Shown in pieces: positions 51,728-59,613 of a stretch of 64,000 nucleotides of DNA (positions within the stretch are counted from its first letter, which is position 1; each line of letters starts with the position of its first letter). The DNA is from Pseudomonas fluorescens. Lineage in GTDB: Bacteria > Pseudomonadota > Gammaproteobacteria > Pseudomonadales > Pseudomonadaceae. The translations under genes and the position numbers were made by a program. The stretch is taken from assembly GCF_002837185.1 (NCBI RefSeq), contig NZ_KZ477985.1, forward strand, positions 248,001 through 312,000. The letters run 5' to 3'. The notes beneath the pieces were generated by a model, which was given only the letters and a program-made list of their open reading frames with translations, was not told the DNA's origin and did no database searches.

Positions 51728-52585
51728 ATGGTCAGCCTGGACCGTTTTGACACCTTCAAGGCCGTGGTCGAAGCCGGCTCACTGACGGCGGCGGCCGATT
51801 TGCTCGGGCAAACACGCGCCGTAGTCAGCTTCAACCTCAAGCGCCTGGAGGCAGAGCTGGGGGTTACCCTGCTCACGCGCAGCACCCGCCAGTTGGCACT
51901 GACCGACGCGGGCGAACGCTTCTACCTGCGCTGCACGCGCATGCTTGAAGAGGCGTGTTTGGCGGTGGAAGAAGCCCGCTGCGAACACGCCCAGCTCAAA
52001 GGCACATTGCGTATTACCACCACCGTGGAATACGCCCTGGCCGTGGTCGCCCCGGCGGTTGAAGCGTTCCGTCGCCTGCACCCGGACCTCAATGTGCACT
52101 TGTCCACATCCTCCACCCATGCCGACCTGATTTCCGAGCGTTTTGACGTGGCGATCCGCTTGGGGCGCCTGCTGGACTCCAATCATCGGGCGTTACAGTT
52201 ATCCACATTCGAGGTGTTCGCGGTGGCGGCGCCACAGTTTGTCGGGGTGCGCCATCTGGAAGATCTGGAACAGGTGCCCAGGTTGGGGCATGGCCGCCTT
52301 ACGGAACTGACTGTAACCGATCCGTCGGGCGGCGAGCATTCCTACCGCGCCGGCCCCGCTGCGCTCATGGCAGACAGCGCGGCAGTCCTTCAGGCATTTG
52401 CCCTGCGCGGCCACGGCGTGGCGGTGTTGCCGCAATGGCTGGTGCAGGACGATCTGGAGGCCGGACGTTTGGTGCGCTTGCTGGCGGACCATCGCTTCGC
52501 CCCGCAAGGGGTCTACGCGGTGTATCCGGATACCCGGCATTTGCCGCTGAAGGTGCGGGCGTTTATGGATTTTATGAAGGGGTAA
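51728..52585 (+). CDS. LysR family regulator of the divergent MFS gene
   Basis: A 285-residue LysR protein: winged helix (FDTFKAVVEAGSLTAAADLLGQTRAVVSFNLKRLEAELG) and a ligand-binding half. AGGAGGG lies just upstream of the start, overlapping the palindromic operator. The target is most likely the divergent MFS-SnoaL pair. It ends two bases before the convergent PtuB gene. Confidence 0.93.
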   Translation: MVSLDRFDTFKAVVEAGSLTAAADLLGQTRAVVSFNLKRLEAELGVTLLTRSTRQLALTDAGERFYLRCTRMLEEACLAVEEARCEHAQLKGTLRITTTVEYALAVVAPAVEAFRRLHPDLNVHLSTSSTHADLISERFDVAIRLGRLLDSNHRALQLSTFEVFAVAAPQFVGVRHLEDLEQVPRLGHGRLTELTVTDPSGGEHSYRAGPAALMADSAAVLQAFALRGHGVAVLPQWLVQDDLEAGRLVRLLADHRFAPQGVYAVYPDTRHLPLKVRAFMDFMKG

Positions 52586-52587
52586 TG

Positions 52588-53208
52588 TCAGGTGGTTAGT
52601 TGGCGGATCACATTTACGAGGACAGGCGCGAAAGGTTTCAGTCGGTTGTTGACGTCTGGAATGCTCAACTCTTCCATCAAGAGATTAAGCAACTCGACAT
52701 TTTCTACTTCAAGTTCTACGCCGCCCTCATACAGGAGGGCTTCCACCAGCGTTTTCCTGGCATTAACCAGTGCTCGGTTGTTTTCATGGCTGTCGCCCAG
52801 GTTGAGCACTCTAATAGCGGCTGTTGCCCTGGCTGTCAGTCCCTCCACCCGTCCGGACATATAAAACTTAAGTTCAGTTTCGCATTCATCCATCAGCGGT
52901 GTAAGTGGCAATACCTGATGCCCGTGGGCTTTGTCGCATTGTTTGGACCTGTCGCAGCTGGCAACGATGTTGGAAAAGTCCACTGTACGGTTCGGCGCGA
53001 GCTTTTGAGCTTGGACGTGCTCGTTGCGAGCGCTATCTGCGGTGATTTGATGGCAACAGTAAGCGCACAGGCCATGTTGTTCTTCGATACATGCCTGACG
53101 AATGGATTGACTGGGTTCTTGTGTCAAGTCCGGGTAGCGACCCTTTGGGTTGGCGCGTTTCCATTGCGTCAGTGCTGCCGGCTCATCTCCTTTCGTGATC
53201 TTACGCAC
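52588..53208 (-). CDS. ptuB: PtuB-like HNH nuclease (Septu-type defence)
   Basis: A 206-residue protein of the TIGR02646 HNH group. CAYC (Cys48, Cys51), EH (63-64), an Asn at 80 and further cysteines at 85 and 91 form the expected beta-beta-alpha-metal site. In Septu systems PtuB is the effector nuclease that works with the PtuA ATPase; the same pair is also found in some retron systems. Its start overlaps the ptuA stop by eight bases. Function assigned by family and context. Confidence 0.85.
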   Translation of the reverse strand: MRKITKGDEPAALTQWKRANPKGRYPDLTQEPSQSIRQACIEEQHGLCAYCCHQITADSARNEHVQAQKLAPNRTVDFSNIVASCDRSKQCDKAHGHQVLPLTPLMDECETELKFYMSGRVEGLTARATAAIRVLNLGDSHENNRALVNARKTLVEALLYEGGVELEVENVELLNLLMEELSIPDVNNRLKPFAPVLVNVIRQLTT

Positions 53209-54559
53209 TGCGCAACTCCAGCTTGCGAATCAGAAGGGCGGCTTTGATGAGCTCGATATGGCCGGGAGGCAGATCGATTGAGAGCTCTTCGAACAGGGCC
53301 TTGGCTTCTTTCAGCTTTTTGTCTTGCAGTAATTCCAGCATGCGATCAAGACGGGCTTGAACCTTGCTATTGCGAACGTCGGTGTCCATAACACTGAGCA
53401 GTACTTGATTGGCATCCAGGCCATAGAGGCCGTTTCGCTCTTCCAGTTCACCGTCGTCGAGGACGTAGCACAGAATGTCCTTTGTATCGCTGATCACCAA
53501 CGGAGAATGCGTTGTGAGTATGAATTGGCAGTTGGGGAAGGTATCGGTGAGTTGGTGTATGAGACGGCGCTGCCATTTTGGATGAAGGTGCAGGTCCACT
53601 TCATCAATCAGCACGACACCCGTGCCTTCGAGCGGATTTGCAAGTGCCGGGTTCATCATTGACAGCCGGCGAGCGATATCGCCAACCAGCGCCATCATTG
53701 ATTTTTCGCCCTGGGAAAGCTGCGAGACGTTTAGCGTGCGTTCACCTTTATCAATGGCCATGTGCAGTCGAGGCTGGCGTTGTACACGAAGATTACTGAA
53801 GCCTGGCATAAATGCAGTGATCGCCGATCTTACAGCGGTCAGTTGCGTGTCACGGGACGCGACGTGCATATTTTTCAGTTCGGAAAGCAAAGAGTCGTTG
53901 GGCGCGGAAACTATTTTTTGCAGGTGTTCTAAAACAGCTGATGGAATTGTGGTTTCGTTTTCGGTGTCTTCTTTTTCACGAAACCATTCAAAAAAACGAC
54001 CGAAATCCACACTGCCACTGAGCGCGTTGTCGTACCCATCAATCTGATCAAGAGGCAATTTTGACCTTCTTGTAGCCAGCGGTACATCAATCACCGACCG
54101 TTCCACAGCATAAGAGACGATCAGAGGTAGAGATGCGGTTTCATCCACGATATTGAAGTGGATGCGATAGTGATCAGCGAGTTTCGTGGAGCCGCCAAGC
54201 TCGCTACTCGCTCTGGAGATACGACCTTTACGCGTACGCGCCAGAGTCCAGGAGTAAGAAGCAGGCTTCGAGCTTCCAGGGTGAGTTGTGTCGACGACGT
54301 CTACTTCAATAGACGCTGTTGGGGTCGAATTGGTTATCAGGTCCTCTGGAATTGAGGTGCCACTTCCTCCTTCAGTTCTAATTCTCGCGACGAGCCAACT
54401 TAACGACGTTGTGATGGATTTCAAAATCGTTGTCTTCCCCGCCCCGTTATTCCCCACAAACACCGTCACCTTCGACGCATGTTTTTCGGTCGGCGCAAAG
54501 GCGACTTCCAAGTCGGTAAAACGACCGACGTTATTCAGTCGAATTTTTCTGATTTCCAT
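53201..54559 (-). CDS. ptuA: PtuA-like ABC-type ATPase (Septu-type defence)
   Basis: A 452-residue ATPase of the SMC/RecF/overcoming-lysogenisation type: Walker A GNNGAGKT (36-43), a central coiled region (about 185-250), signature motif LSQGEK (281-286), Walker B VVLIDE (315-320) and the switch TTHSP (349-353). This is the PtuA pattern; with the overlapping HNH gene it forms a Septu module. No reverse transcriptase gene is near, so it is not a retron. The upstream gap of 91 bases holds no clear promoter. Confidence 0.85.
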   Translation of the reverse strand: MEIRKIRLNNVGRFTDLEVAFAPTEKHASKVTVFVGNNGAGKTTILKSITTSLSWLVARIRTEGGSGTSIPEDLITNSTPTASIEVDVVDTTHPGSSKPASYSWTLARTRKGRISRASSELGGSTKLADHYRIHFNIVDETASLPLIVSYAVERSVIDVPLATRRSKLPLDQIDGYDNALSGSVDFGRFFEWFREKEDTENETTIPSAVLEHLQKIVSAPNDSLLSELKNMHVASRDTQLTAVRSAITAFMPGFSNLRVQRQPRLHMAIDKGERTLNVSQLSQGEKSMMALVGDIARRLSMMNPALANPLEGTGVVLIDEVDLHLHPKWQRRLIHQLTDTFPNCQFILTTHSPLVISDTKDILCYVLDDGELEERNGLYGLDANQVLLSVMDTDVRNSKVQARLDRMLELLQDKKLKEAKALFEELSIDLPPGHIELIKAALLIRKLELRSA

Positions 54560-54650
54560 CGCATTACCCTTGTGGGGTCAGTCAGTTTCAAGAGGAAGGC
54601 GGCGATTATGGCACTCATCCGGGGTTTTGGCAGGTAGGCTTCACGCCTGC

Positions 54651-55463
54651 TTACAACACACCACCCAACCCAAAGCGCTTCTTCAATACCTTCTCCAGCA
54701 ATCCCTTGGGCAACAGCGCCGCCATCAACGGCAACGCCCGGCTGCCATTGCCCGAGCGCAGCAGGCGCGGTGGTTGCGCTTGTTGCACGGCCTTCAGCAC
54801 ATCCGCCGCAAACTCACTGGCCGGGGTTGGTTTGTCTTGAGAGGCCTGGCTGCGGGCGCGAATGCCTTCGCGCAACGGCCACCATGGCGAGTGTTCGTTG
54901 ATCAGCAATTCGGCCTGGGCGCCGGCATTTTTTGCAAAGCTTGTATTGATTGCGCCGGGCTGTACTTCCATGACCCGCACACCAAACGGCGCCAGTTCCA
55001 TGCGCAACGCATCGCTCAAGGCATGCACGGCGGCTTTGGAGGCGCAGTAGGCGCCCGCAAACGGCGTGACCAGTACACCGGAAACGCTGCCGATATTCAC
55101 CACCAGGCCCTTGCGCTTACGCAGTGCGGGGAACAGCGCCTGGGTCACGCCGACGATGGAAAACACATTGGTTTGGAACTGACGTTGCATGGCGTCGGTG
55201 CCGCCATCGAGCAGCGGGCCCATGGCGCCGTAGCCGGCGTTGTTGACCAGCACATCCAGCTCGCCCAACTGCGCGGCCAGTTGCTGCAAGGCTGCGCTGT
55301 CGTTGACGTCCAGTTGCACGGCATTGAAACCGGCGGCGGTAAGGGCGGCGACGTCATCGGGTTGGCGGGCGCTGGCCCACACCTGGAAACCTGCAGCGTT
55401 AAAGGCATCGGCCAGGGCGCGGCCAATGCCGCTGGAGCAACCGGTGATCAGTACGTTGGGCAT
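54651..55463 (-). CDS. short-chain dehydrogenase/reductase
   Basis: A 270-residue classical SDR: NAD(P) loop TGCSSGIGRALADAF (residues about 8-22), NNAGYG, and catalytic YCASK. The catalytic Ser is in NIGSVSG. Substrate not predictable; similar enzymes act on lipids, sugars or steroids. Fourteen bases after the stop of the membrane protein gene, so co-transcribed. Confidence 0.92.
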   Translation of the reverse strand: MPNVLITGCSSGIGRALADAFNAAGFQVWASARQPDDVAALTAAGFNAVQLDVNDSAALQQLAAQLGELDVLVNNAGYGAMGPLLDGGTDAMQRQFQTNVFSIVGVTQALFPALRKRKGLVVNIGSVSGVLVTPFAGAYCASKAAVHALSDALRMELAPFGVRVMEVQPGAINTSFAKNAGAQAELLINEHSPWWPLREGIRARSQASQDKPTPASEFAADVLKAVQQAQPPRLLRSGNGSRALPLMAALLPKGLLEKVLKKRFGLGGVL

Positions 55464-55477
55464 GGATCAATCCTTTG

Positions 55478-55942
55478 TCAGTCCGAGAAACTGCCTTGCA
55501 GGTGCTCGGCACGAAATTCCAGGGTTTGCGGGCGGTAGCCGGGGCGCAGCGGTGGCGTGGGCAGGCAGTCGTCCCAGGTGGCGCCGGCTTGTAGTTCACC
55601 AGGGCCACGATAGCGTGGGGCGGCGTAGACGTTGTCGGCCAGGTTGACCGTGTCGCCCGGTGCATAAGCAGCGACGCGCCAGCGCAGTTCGGCAAGGGGG
55701 ACGTTGTTGCCGTTATTGAGGGTCAGCTTCAGCGGCCGGTCGGCCGGGCATTCCTGCGGGGCGTAGGTGATGCGCAGTTCCAGGCGGGCCAGTTGCGCGG
55801 CTTCACGGTTGTCCAGCCAGACTACCCACACGGCGACCAGACCCAGGCCGACGGCGGCGGCCAGCGATACCGGCAGGGCTTTGGCCGGGTAGCGCAGCAG
55901 CAGGATCAGCCAGGTGATGATCAGGAGAACGCCGAAGAACAT
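55478..55942 (-). CDS. small membrane protein of unknown function
   Basis: About 154 residues: two membrane segments (about residues 3-20 and 27-48), then a periplasmic-looking beta-rich domain (LARLELRITYAPQECPADRPLKLTLNNGNNVPL). I do not recognise a family with a known role. I chose the ATG at 55942, with GAGGTGG upstream; an in-frame GTG lies nine bases earlier. Coupled to the SDR gene. Confidence 0.75.
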   Translation of the reverse strand: MFFGVLLIITWLILLLRYPAKALPVSLAAAVGLGLVAVWVVWLDNREAAQLARLELRITYAPQECPADRPLKLTLNNGNNVPLAELRWRVAAYAPGDTVNLADNVYAAPRYRGPGELQAGATWDDCLPTPPLRPGYRPQTLEFRAEHLQGSFSD

Positions 55943-56030
55943 GGAGGCCACCTCGAATAGGGAATGAGCATCCTAACTTAAGCGCAGGTGGGATTGCTTA
56001 CCTTCAGAGGTGTGTTGGTTGGGCGGACGC

Positions 56031-56102
56031 CATCGGGGGCAAGCCCCCTCCCACCTTTGAATGTATTCACAACGCTAGTGTGGGAGGGAGCTTGCCCCCG
56101 AT
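56031..56102. repeat. REP pair in inverted (outward) arrangement
   Basis: Two REP arms in the reverse relative order of the other elements: the complement arm (ATCGGGGGCAAGCCCCCTCC, 56032-56051) comes first, then GTGGGAGGGAGCTTGCCCCC (56080-56099). It lies between the algA terminator and the membrane-protein gene. The remaining 250-base gap has no gene I can support. Confidence 0.9.
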
Positions 56103-56133
56103 GAGGCCCTTACAGTCAGCGCAAGGCCCAAAC

Positions 56134-56192
56134 AAAAAGCCCCCACCCAGCCCACTGCGGATAGGGGACGCAATGGGCTGGGTGAGGGCTTC
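56134..56192 (-). terminator. rho-independent terminator of the alginate operon
   Basis: A long stem (about 22 bases, AAGCCCTCACCCAGCCCATT with its complement) followed by a T-tract on the minus strand, immediately after algA. It ends the alginate transcript. Confidence 0.93.
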
Positions 56193-56205
56193 TTGTACGA
56201 CTGTT

Positions 56206-57657
56206 TTACTGCGCGATAGTTTTCACCGACACGCCACGTTCAATCGGCGTGGAGCGCCCGTAGATATCTTCGAAGCGCTCGATATCGTCTTCGCCCAGGT
56301 AGCTGCCCGATTGCACTTCGATGATCTCCAACGGGATCTTGCCCGGGTTGCGCAGGCGGTGCACCGAGGCGATCGGGATGTAGGTGGACTGGTTCTCGCA
56401 GAGCAGGAACACGTTGTCGTCACAGGTGACTTCAGCGGTGCCGCTGACCACGATCCAGTGCTCGGCGCGGTGATGGTGCATCTGCAGCGACAGGCACGCG
56501 CCCGGCTTGACCGAGATGTGCTTGACCTGGAACCGCCCGCCCATGTCCACCGAGTCGTAGGAGCCCCACGGACGATAGACTTCGCAGTGGTTCTGGGTCT
56601 CGCTGCGCCCCTGTTCATTGAGGGTGTTGACCATCTGCTTGACGCCCTGGACCTTGTCCTTGTGGGCAATCATCATCGCGTCTTTGGTTTCTACCACCAC
56701 AATGTTGTCCAGACCGATCACCGACACCAGCTTGCCGTTGCCGTGCACCATGCAATTGCGGCTGTCCTGGATCACCACGTCGCCTTTGCTCACGTTGCCG
56801 TTGGCGTCTTTGTCATTGACCGCCCACAACGATGCCCAGCAACCCACGTCGCTCCAGCCGGCGCTCAACGGCACCACACAGGCGCGCTGGGTTTTTTCCA
56901 TCACGGCGTAGTCGATGGAGTTGTCCGGGCAGCAGGCGAAGGTGGCTTCGTCGAAGGTCACGGTGTCGGCGGTCTGCTCGCTGCGTTCCAGGGTCAGCAC
57001 GCAGGTGTCGTAGATGTCCGGATCGTGCTTTTTCAGCTCTTCCAGGAAACGGCTGGCGCGGAACAGGAACATGCCGCTGTTCCAGAAGTAGCCGCCGCTT
57101 TTGACGAACTCGATGGCACGTTTTTCATCGGGTTTTTCCACGAACTGCTGTACGCGGCTCACGCCTTCGGGCAGCAGCGAATCGTTGGTGGACTTGATGT
57201 AGCCGTAACCGGTTTCCGGACGGGTTGCCGGCACGCCGAACAGCACCATTTCGCCACGCTCGGCCGCCACTGTGGCCAGGGCCAGGGCGCGTTGCAGGGC
57301 TTTCTGGTCGTCGATGACGTGGTCGGCGGGCAGCACCAGCATCAGTTCGTCACGGCCTTCATTGACCAGCATCATCGCGGTCAGGGCGACCGCCGGCGCG
57401 GTGTTGCGGCCAAACGGTTCCATCAGGATGCGCTGGCACTCAAGCTTGCGCGCGCTCAGTTGCTCGTTGACGATAAAACGGTGGTCCTTGTTGCAGACCA
57501 CGATAGGGGAGTCCATGCCTTCGAACACCAGGCGCTCCAGGGTTTGCTGGAACAGCGTGTGCTCGCCGGTCAGGGCCAGGAATTGCTTGGGGAACTGTTT
57601 ACGCGAAAGCGGCCAAAGACGTGAGCCGCTACCACCGGAAAGGATTACTGGGATCAT
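56206..57657 (-). CDS. algA: mannose-1-phosphate guanylyltransferase / mannose-6-phosphate isomerase AlgA
   Basis: A bifunctional enzyme of about 483 residues that makes mannose-6-phosphate and GDP-mannose for alginate. N-terminal nucleotidyltransferase signature GGSGSRLWPLSRKQFPKQFL (8-27), FVEKPDE, and a C-terminal cupin/isomerase domain (RPWGSYDSVDMGGRF, SLQMHHHRAEHW). ATG at 57657, which matches the P. aeruginosa length; the open frame continues 21 codons upstream into the heptad repeat region. Last gene of the alginate operon. Confidence 0.95.
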   Translation of the reverse strand: MIPVILSGGSGSRLWPLSRKQFPKQFLALTGEHTLFQQTLERLVFEGMDSPIVVCNKDHRFIVNEQLSARKLECQRILMEPFGRNTAPAVALTAMMLVNEGRDELMLVLPADHVIDDQKALQRALALATVAAERGEMVLFGVPATRPETGYGYIKSTNDSLLPEGVSRVQQFVEKPDEKRAIEFVKSGGYFWNSGMFLFRASRFLEELKKHDPDIYDTCVLTLERSEQTADTVTFDEATFACCPDNSIDYAVMEKTQRACVVPLSAGWSDVGCWASLWAVNDKDANGNVSKGDVVIQDSRNCMVHGNGKLVSVIGLDNIVVVETKDAMMIAHKDKVQGVKQMVNTLNEQGRSETQNHCEVYRPWGSYDSVDMGGRFQVKHISVKPGACLSLQMHHHRAEHWIVVSGTAEVTCDDNVFLLCENQSTYIPIASVHRLRNPGKIPLEIIEVQSGSYLGEDDIERFEDIYGRSTPIERGVSVKTIAQ

Positions 57658-57685
57658 GGGTGTTTCTCCTAAAGATAGTTGGGAG

Positions 57686-57740
57686 CTGCAAGCCACAAGC
57701 TGCAAGTAACAGCTTTTCACTTGCAGCTTGAAGCTTGTCG
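57686..57740. repeat. heptad-repeat hairpin between algF and algA
   Basis: Three heptads CTGCAAG, CCACAAG, CTGCAAG (57686-57706) are followed, after 13 bases, by CTTGCAG, CTTGAAG, CTTGTCG (57720-57740). The two halves are inverted copies (about 20 of 24 bases match), so they can fold into a long hairpin in the mRNA. Same family as at 22715 and 36671. Confidence 0.88.
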
Positions 57741-57756
57741 CTCATTACTCACGCGA

Positions 57757-58413
57757 TCAGCGGGTCGACACTGGGCGTTTCACCCAGACTGGCGACAGGC
57801 TCGAACCGGAACCGGTGACGTACAGCACCGCTGCCTCACCGCGTTCCAGGGCTACCGGCTTCACATCGCCGACCTTCTTGTCGCCGTCATACAGCGCCAG
57901 GCTCACCTTCACCGGGTTGATCTCACGCTCGCCGCGGCCCTTGGCGGCGACCGACTTGACCACGTCGGTCTTGCCGTCGGCGGTCTTCAGGGTCAGGGCC
58001 TTGTCGCTGAGGTTCTGCACGCGTACCAGGGATTTCTGCTTGTTCTTGAACGGCGGTTCTTCGATCAACTGAGGCTGGCCGCTGCCGCTGTTGACCAGGG
58101 TGTAGTAGTGATCGGCGGCGAGCTTGACCGGTACGGTCTGGCTGCCGACCTTGGCGCTGTAGTCGCCGCCCGGCATGAAGCTGAAGTCGCTGCTGGCCAG
58201 TGGCGCAACGTCGCTGAGGTTGGTGGCGCCGACTGTGGCGCTGACTTCCTGGTTGCTGGCGTTGTAGATGCGCACGAAGCTCGAACCTTTCGGCGCCGTT
58301 GGGCCGTAGAGCGCGGCGTCACCACCGGCGAAGGCGGACATGGATGCGACGCTCAGGCCGGCGGCGATAGCCAGGGTCTTGGCGAGACGACGAGGAGTTG
58401 TAGTGAAAGTCAT
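57757..58413 (-). CDS. algF: alginate O-acetylation protein AlgF
   Basis: About 218 residues with a signal peptide (ending near AFA) and two beta-rich domains. It acts in the periplasm with AlgI and AlgJ in O-acetylation of alginate. Sequence start after processing GGDAALYGPTAPKGSSFVRIYN is typical. ATG at 58413, 16 bases after the algJ stop; the open frame before it is the overlap with algJ. Followed by the heptad hairpin and algA. Confidence 0.92.
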   Translation of the reverse strand: MTFTTTPRRLAKTLAIAAGLSVASMSAFAGGDAALYGPTAPKGSSFVRIYNASNQEVSATVGATNLSDVAPLASSDFSFMPGGDYSAKVGSQTVPVKLAADHYYTLVNSGSGQPQLIEEPPFKNKQKSLVRVQNLSDKALTLKTADGKTDVVKSVAAKGRGEREINPVKVSLALYDGDKKVGDVKPVALERGEAAVLYVTGSGSSLSPVWVKRPVSTR

Positions 58414-58429
58414 GTGAGTTACCTCTCTT

Positions 58430-59602
58430 TCAGTTTTGCGCCCGGTCGGGCGTCTCGGATTTGGATGTATTGATTGCCATGTTCTGTTGGCGCGAACCGG
58501 CTTGTTTAAGCTGCGCAACCCACGCGGGGTCGGCATCACCGATTTCGTTGTTGACGGGCAGATAGCGTTCGGGAAACTCCCAGATCAGCACCTGGGGCGG
58601 GCTGTTCTTGAAGTCGTCACTTTTCAGGTAGCTGAGCATCGGCAGGATCGGGCCATGGCCATCTTCGGCGTAGCTGACCACGTCGCTGCCCAGGGCTTGC
58701 TTGAGGGCGCCGACGAAGTTCCAGTTGGGGTTGGCGCTGTAGCTGGTGCCCACCAGGGCCACCGGGGTTTCGCTGTCGCTGAACAGCGCGTCGTCACCTT
58801 TCTCTTCGGCCAGGTGGGTGACGCGTTTTTGCAGCGGCTCTTTGGGTGGCATCAGGTTTTCGAACAGCGGGTCCAGGGGCAGGAACAGGCGCAGGTCGCC
58901 TTTATGCGGTTCGGTCTTTTCTGCTTCGGTGACGAATCGCTGCGGCTCGCCGCTCAGCGGGGTCTTGTCGGCAATCGCCTTGGCCAACTGCTTGGCGGCG
59001 ATTTCCGCACCGTCCGGGGTCCAGTGAGTATCGGTGCGCAGGAACACTTGCTTGCCGGCGAGCTTGGCCTGTTGCAGCGGGCCAAGCAGGTCCGGGGCAG
59101 GGATGTTGTCTGCCGCGACACGGGCGTGGAAGTCCTGGTACAGGTTGGCGTGGATGCTTGCCGGTTTCACTTCACCCAGGTGTTCCGGGTACAGGCGCAC
59201 CTTGGCCGGCACAATTGCCATCACCAGCTGGATGCCCTGGGCCTTGAGCTTCTGGCGCACGCCTTCGACCAGTGCGTAGTTGCCTTGCAGGTTCTGGTCT
59301 TCGTTGACGGCGGGGTTGAATTCCTCGTCGCTGTACAGCCAGTGATCGCGGCCCAGCACCACGCCAGGGCGGCCTTCGTTGAACAGCTTGTAGTCCAGCG
59401 CCGCCCACAGGTTGGTGCCCAGGCGTTTGATCGGGAACTCGTCGTCGTAGTGAGTCTCGACGGCTTTGGTCCAGCGCCCGTTGAGCACGGTTGCATCGGC
59501 ATTGGTGCTAAAGCCCAGGAAGCTGCGCAGTGACCAGGCGCCCAGTGCCAGCAACAGCACCAGGAACAGGCTTATGTAGAGGACGCGTAATGAACGGGTC
59601 AT
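58430..59602 (-). CDS. algJ: alginate O-acetyltransferase AlgJ
   Basis: A 390-residue protein with an N-terminal membrane anchor and an SGNH-like domain. Catalytic residues as in P. aeruginosa AlgJ: DTHWTPDG with Asp191 and His193, and VGTSYS with Ser287. With AlgI, AlgF and AlgX it acetylates alginate in the periplasm. Eleven bases after the algI stop. Confidence 0.95.
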   Translation of the reverse strand: MTRSLRVLYISLFLVLLLALGAWSLRSFLGFSTNADATVLNGRWTKAVETHYDDEFPIKRLGTNLWAALDYKLFNEGRPGVVLGRDHWLYSDEEFNPAVNEDQNLQGNYALVEGVRQKLKAQGIQLVMAIVPAKVRLYPEHLGEVKPASIHANLYQDFHARVAADNIPAPDLLGPLQQAKLAGKQVFLRTDTHWTPDGAEIAAKQLAKAIADKTPLSGEPQRFVTEAEKTEPHKGDLRLFLPLDPLFENLMPPKEPLQKRVTHLAEEKGDDALFSDSETPVALVGTSYSANPNWNFVGALKQALGSDVVSYAEDGHGPILPMLSYLKSDDFKNSPPQVLIWEFPERYLPVNNEIGDADPAWVAQLKQAGSRQQNMAINTSKSETPDRAQN

Positions 59603-59613
59603 GGTCGGCTCCC

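Noticed and set aside
52588..54650. Retron containing the PtuA-PtuB pair.
   Set aside because: No reverse-transcriptase gene or structured msr/msd region was found on either side.
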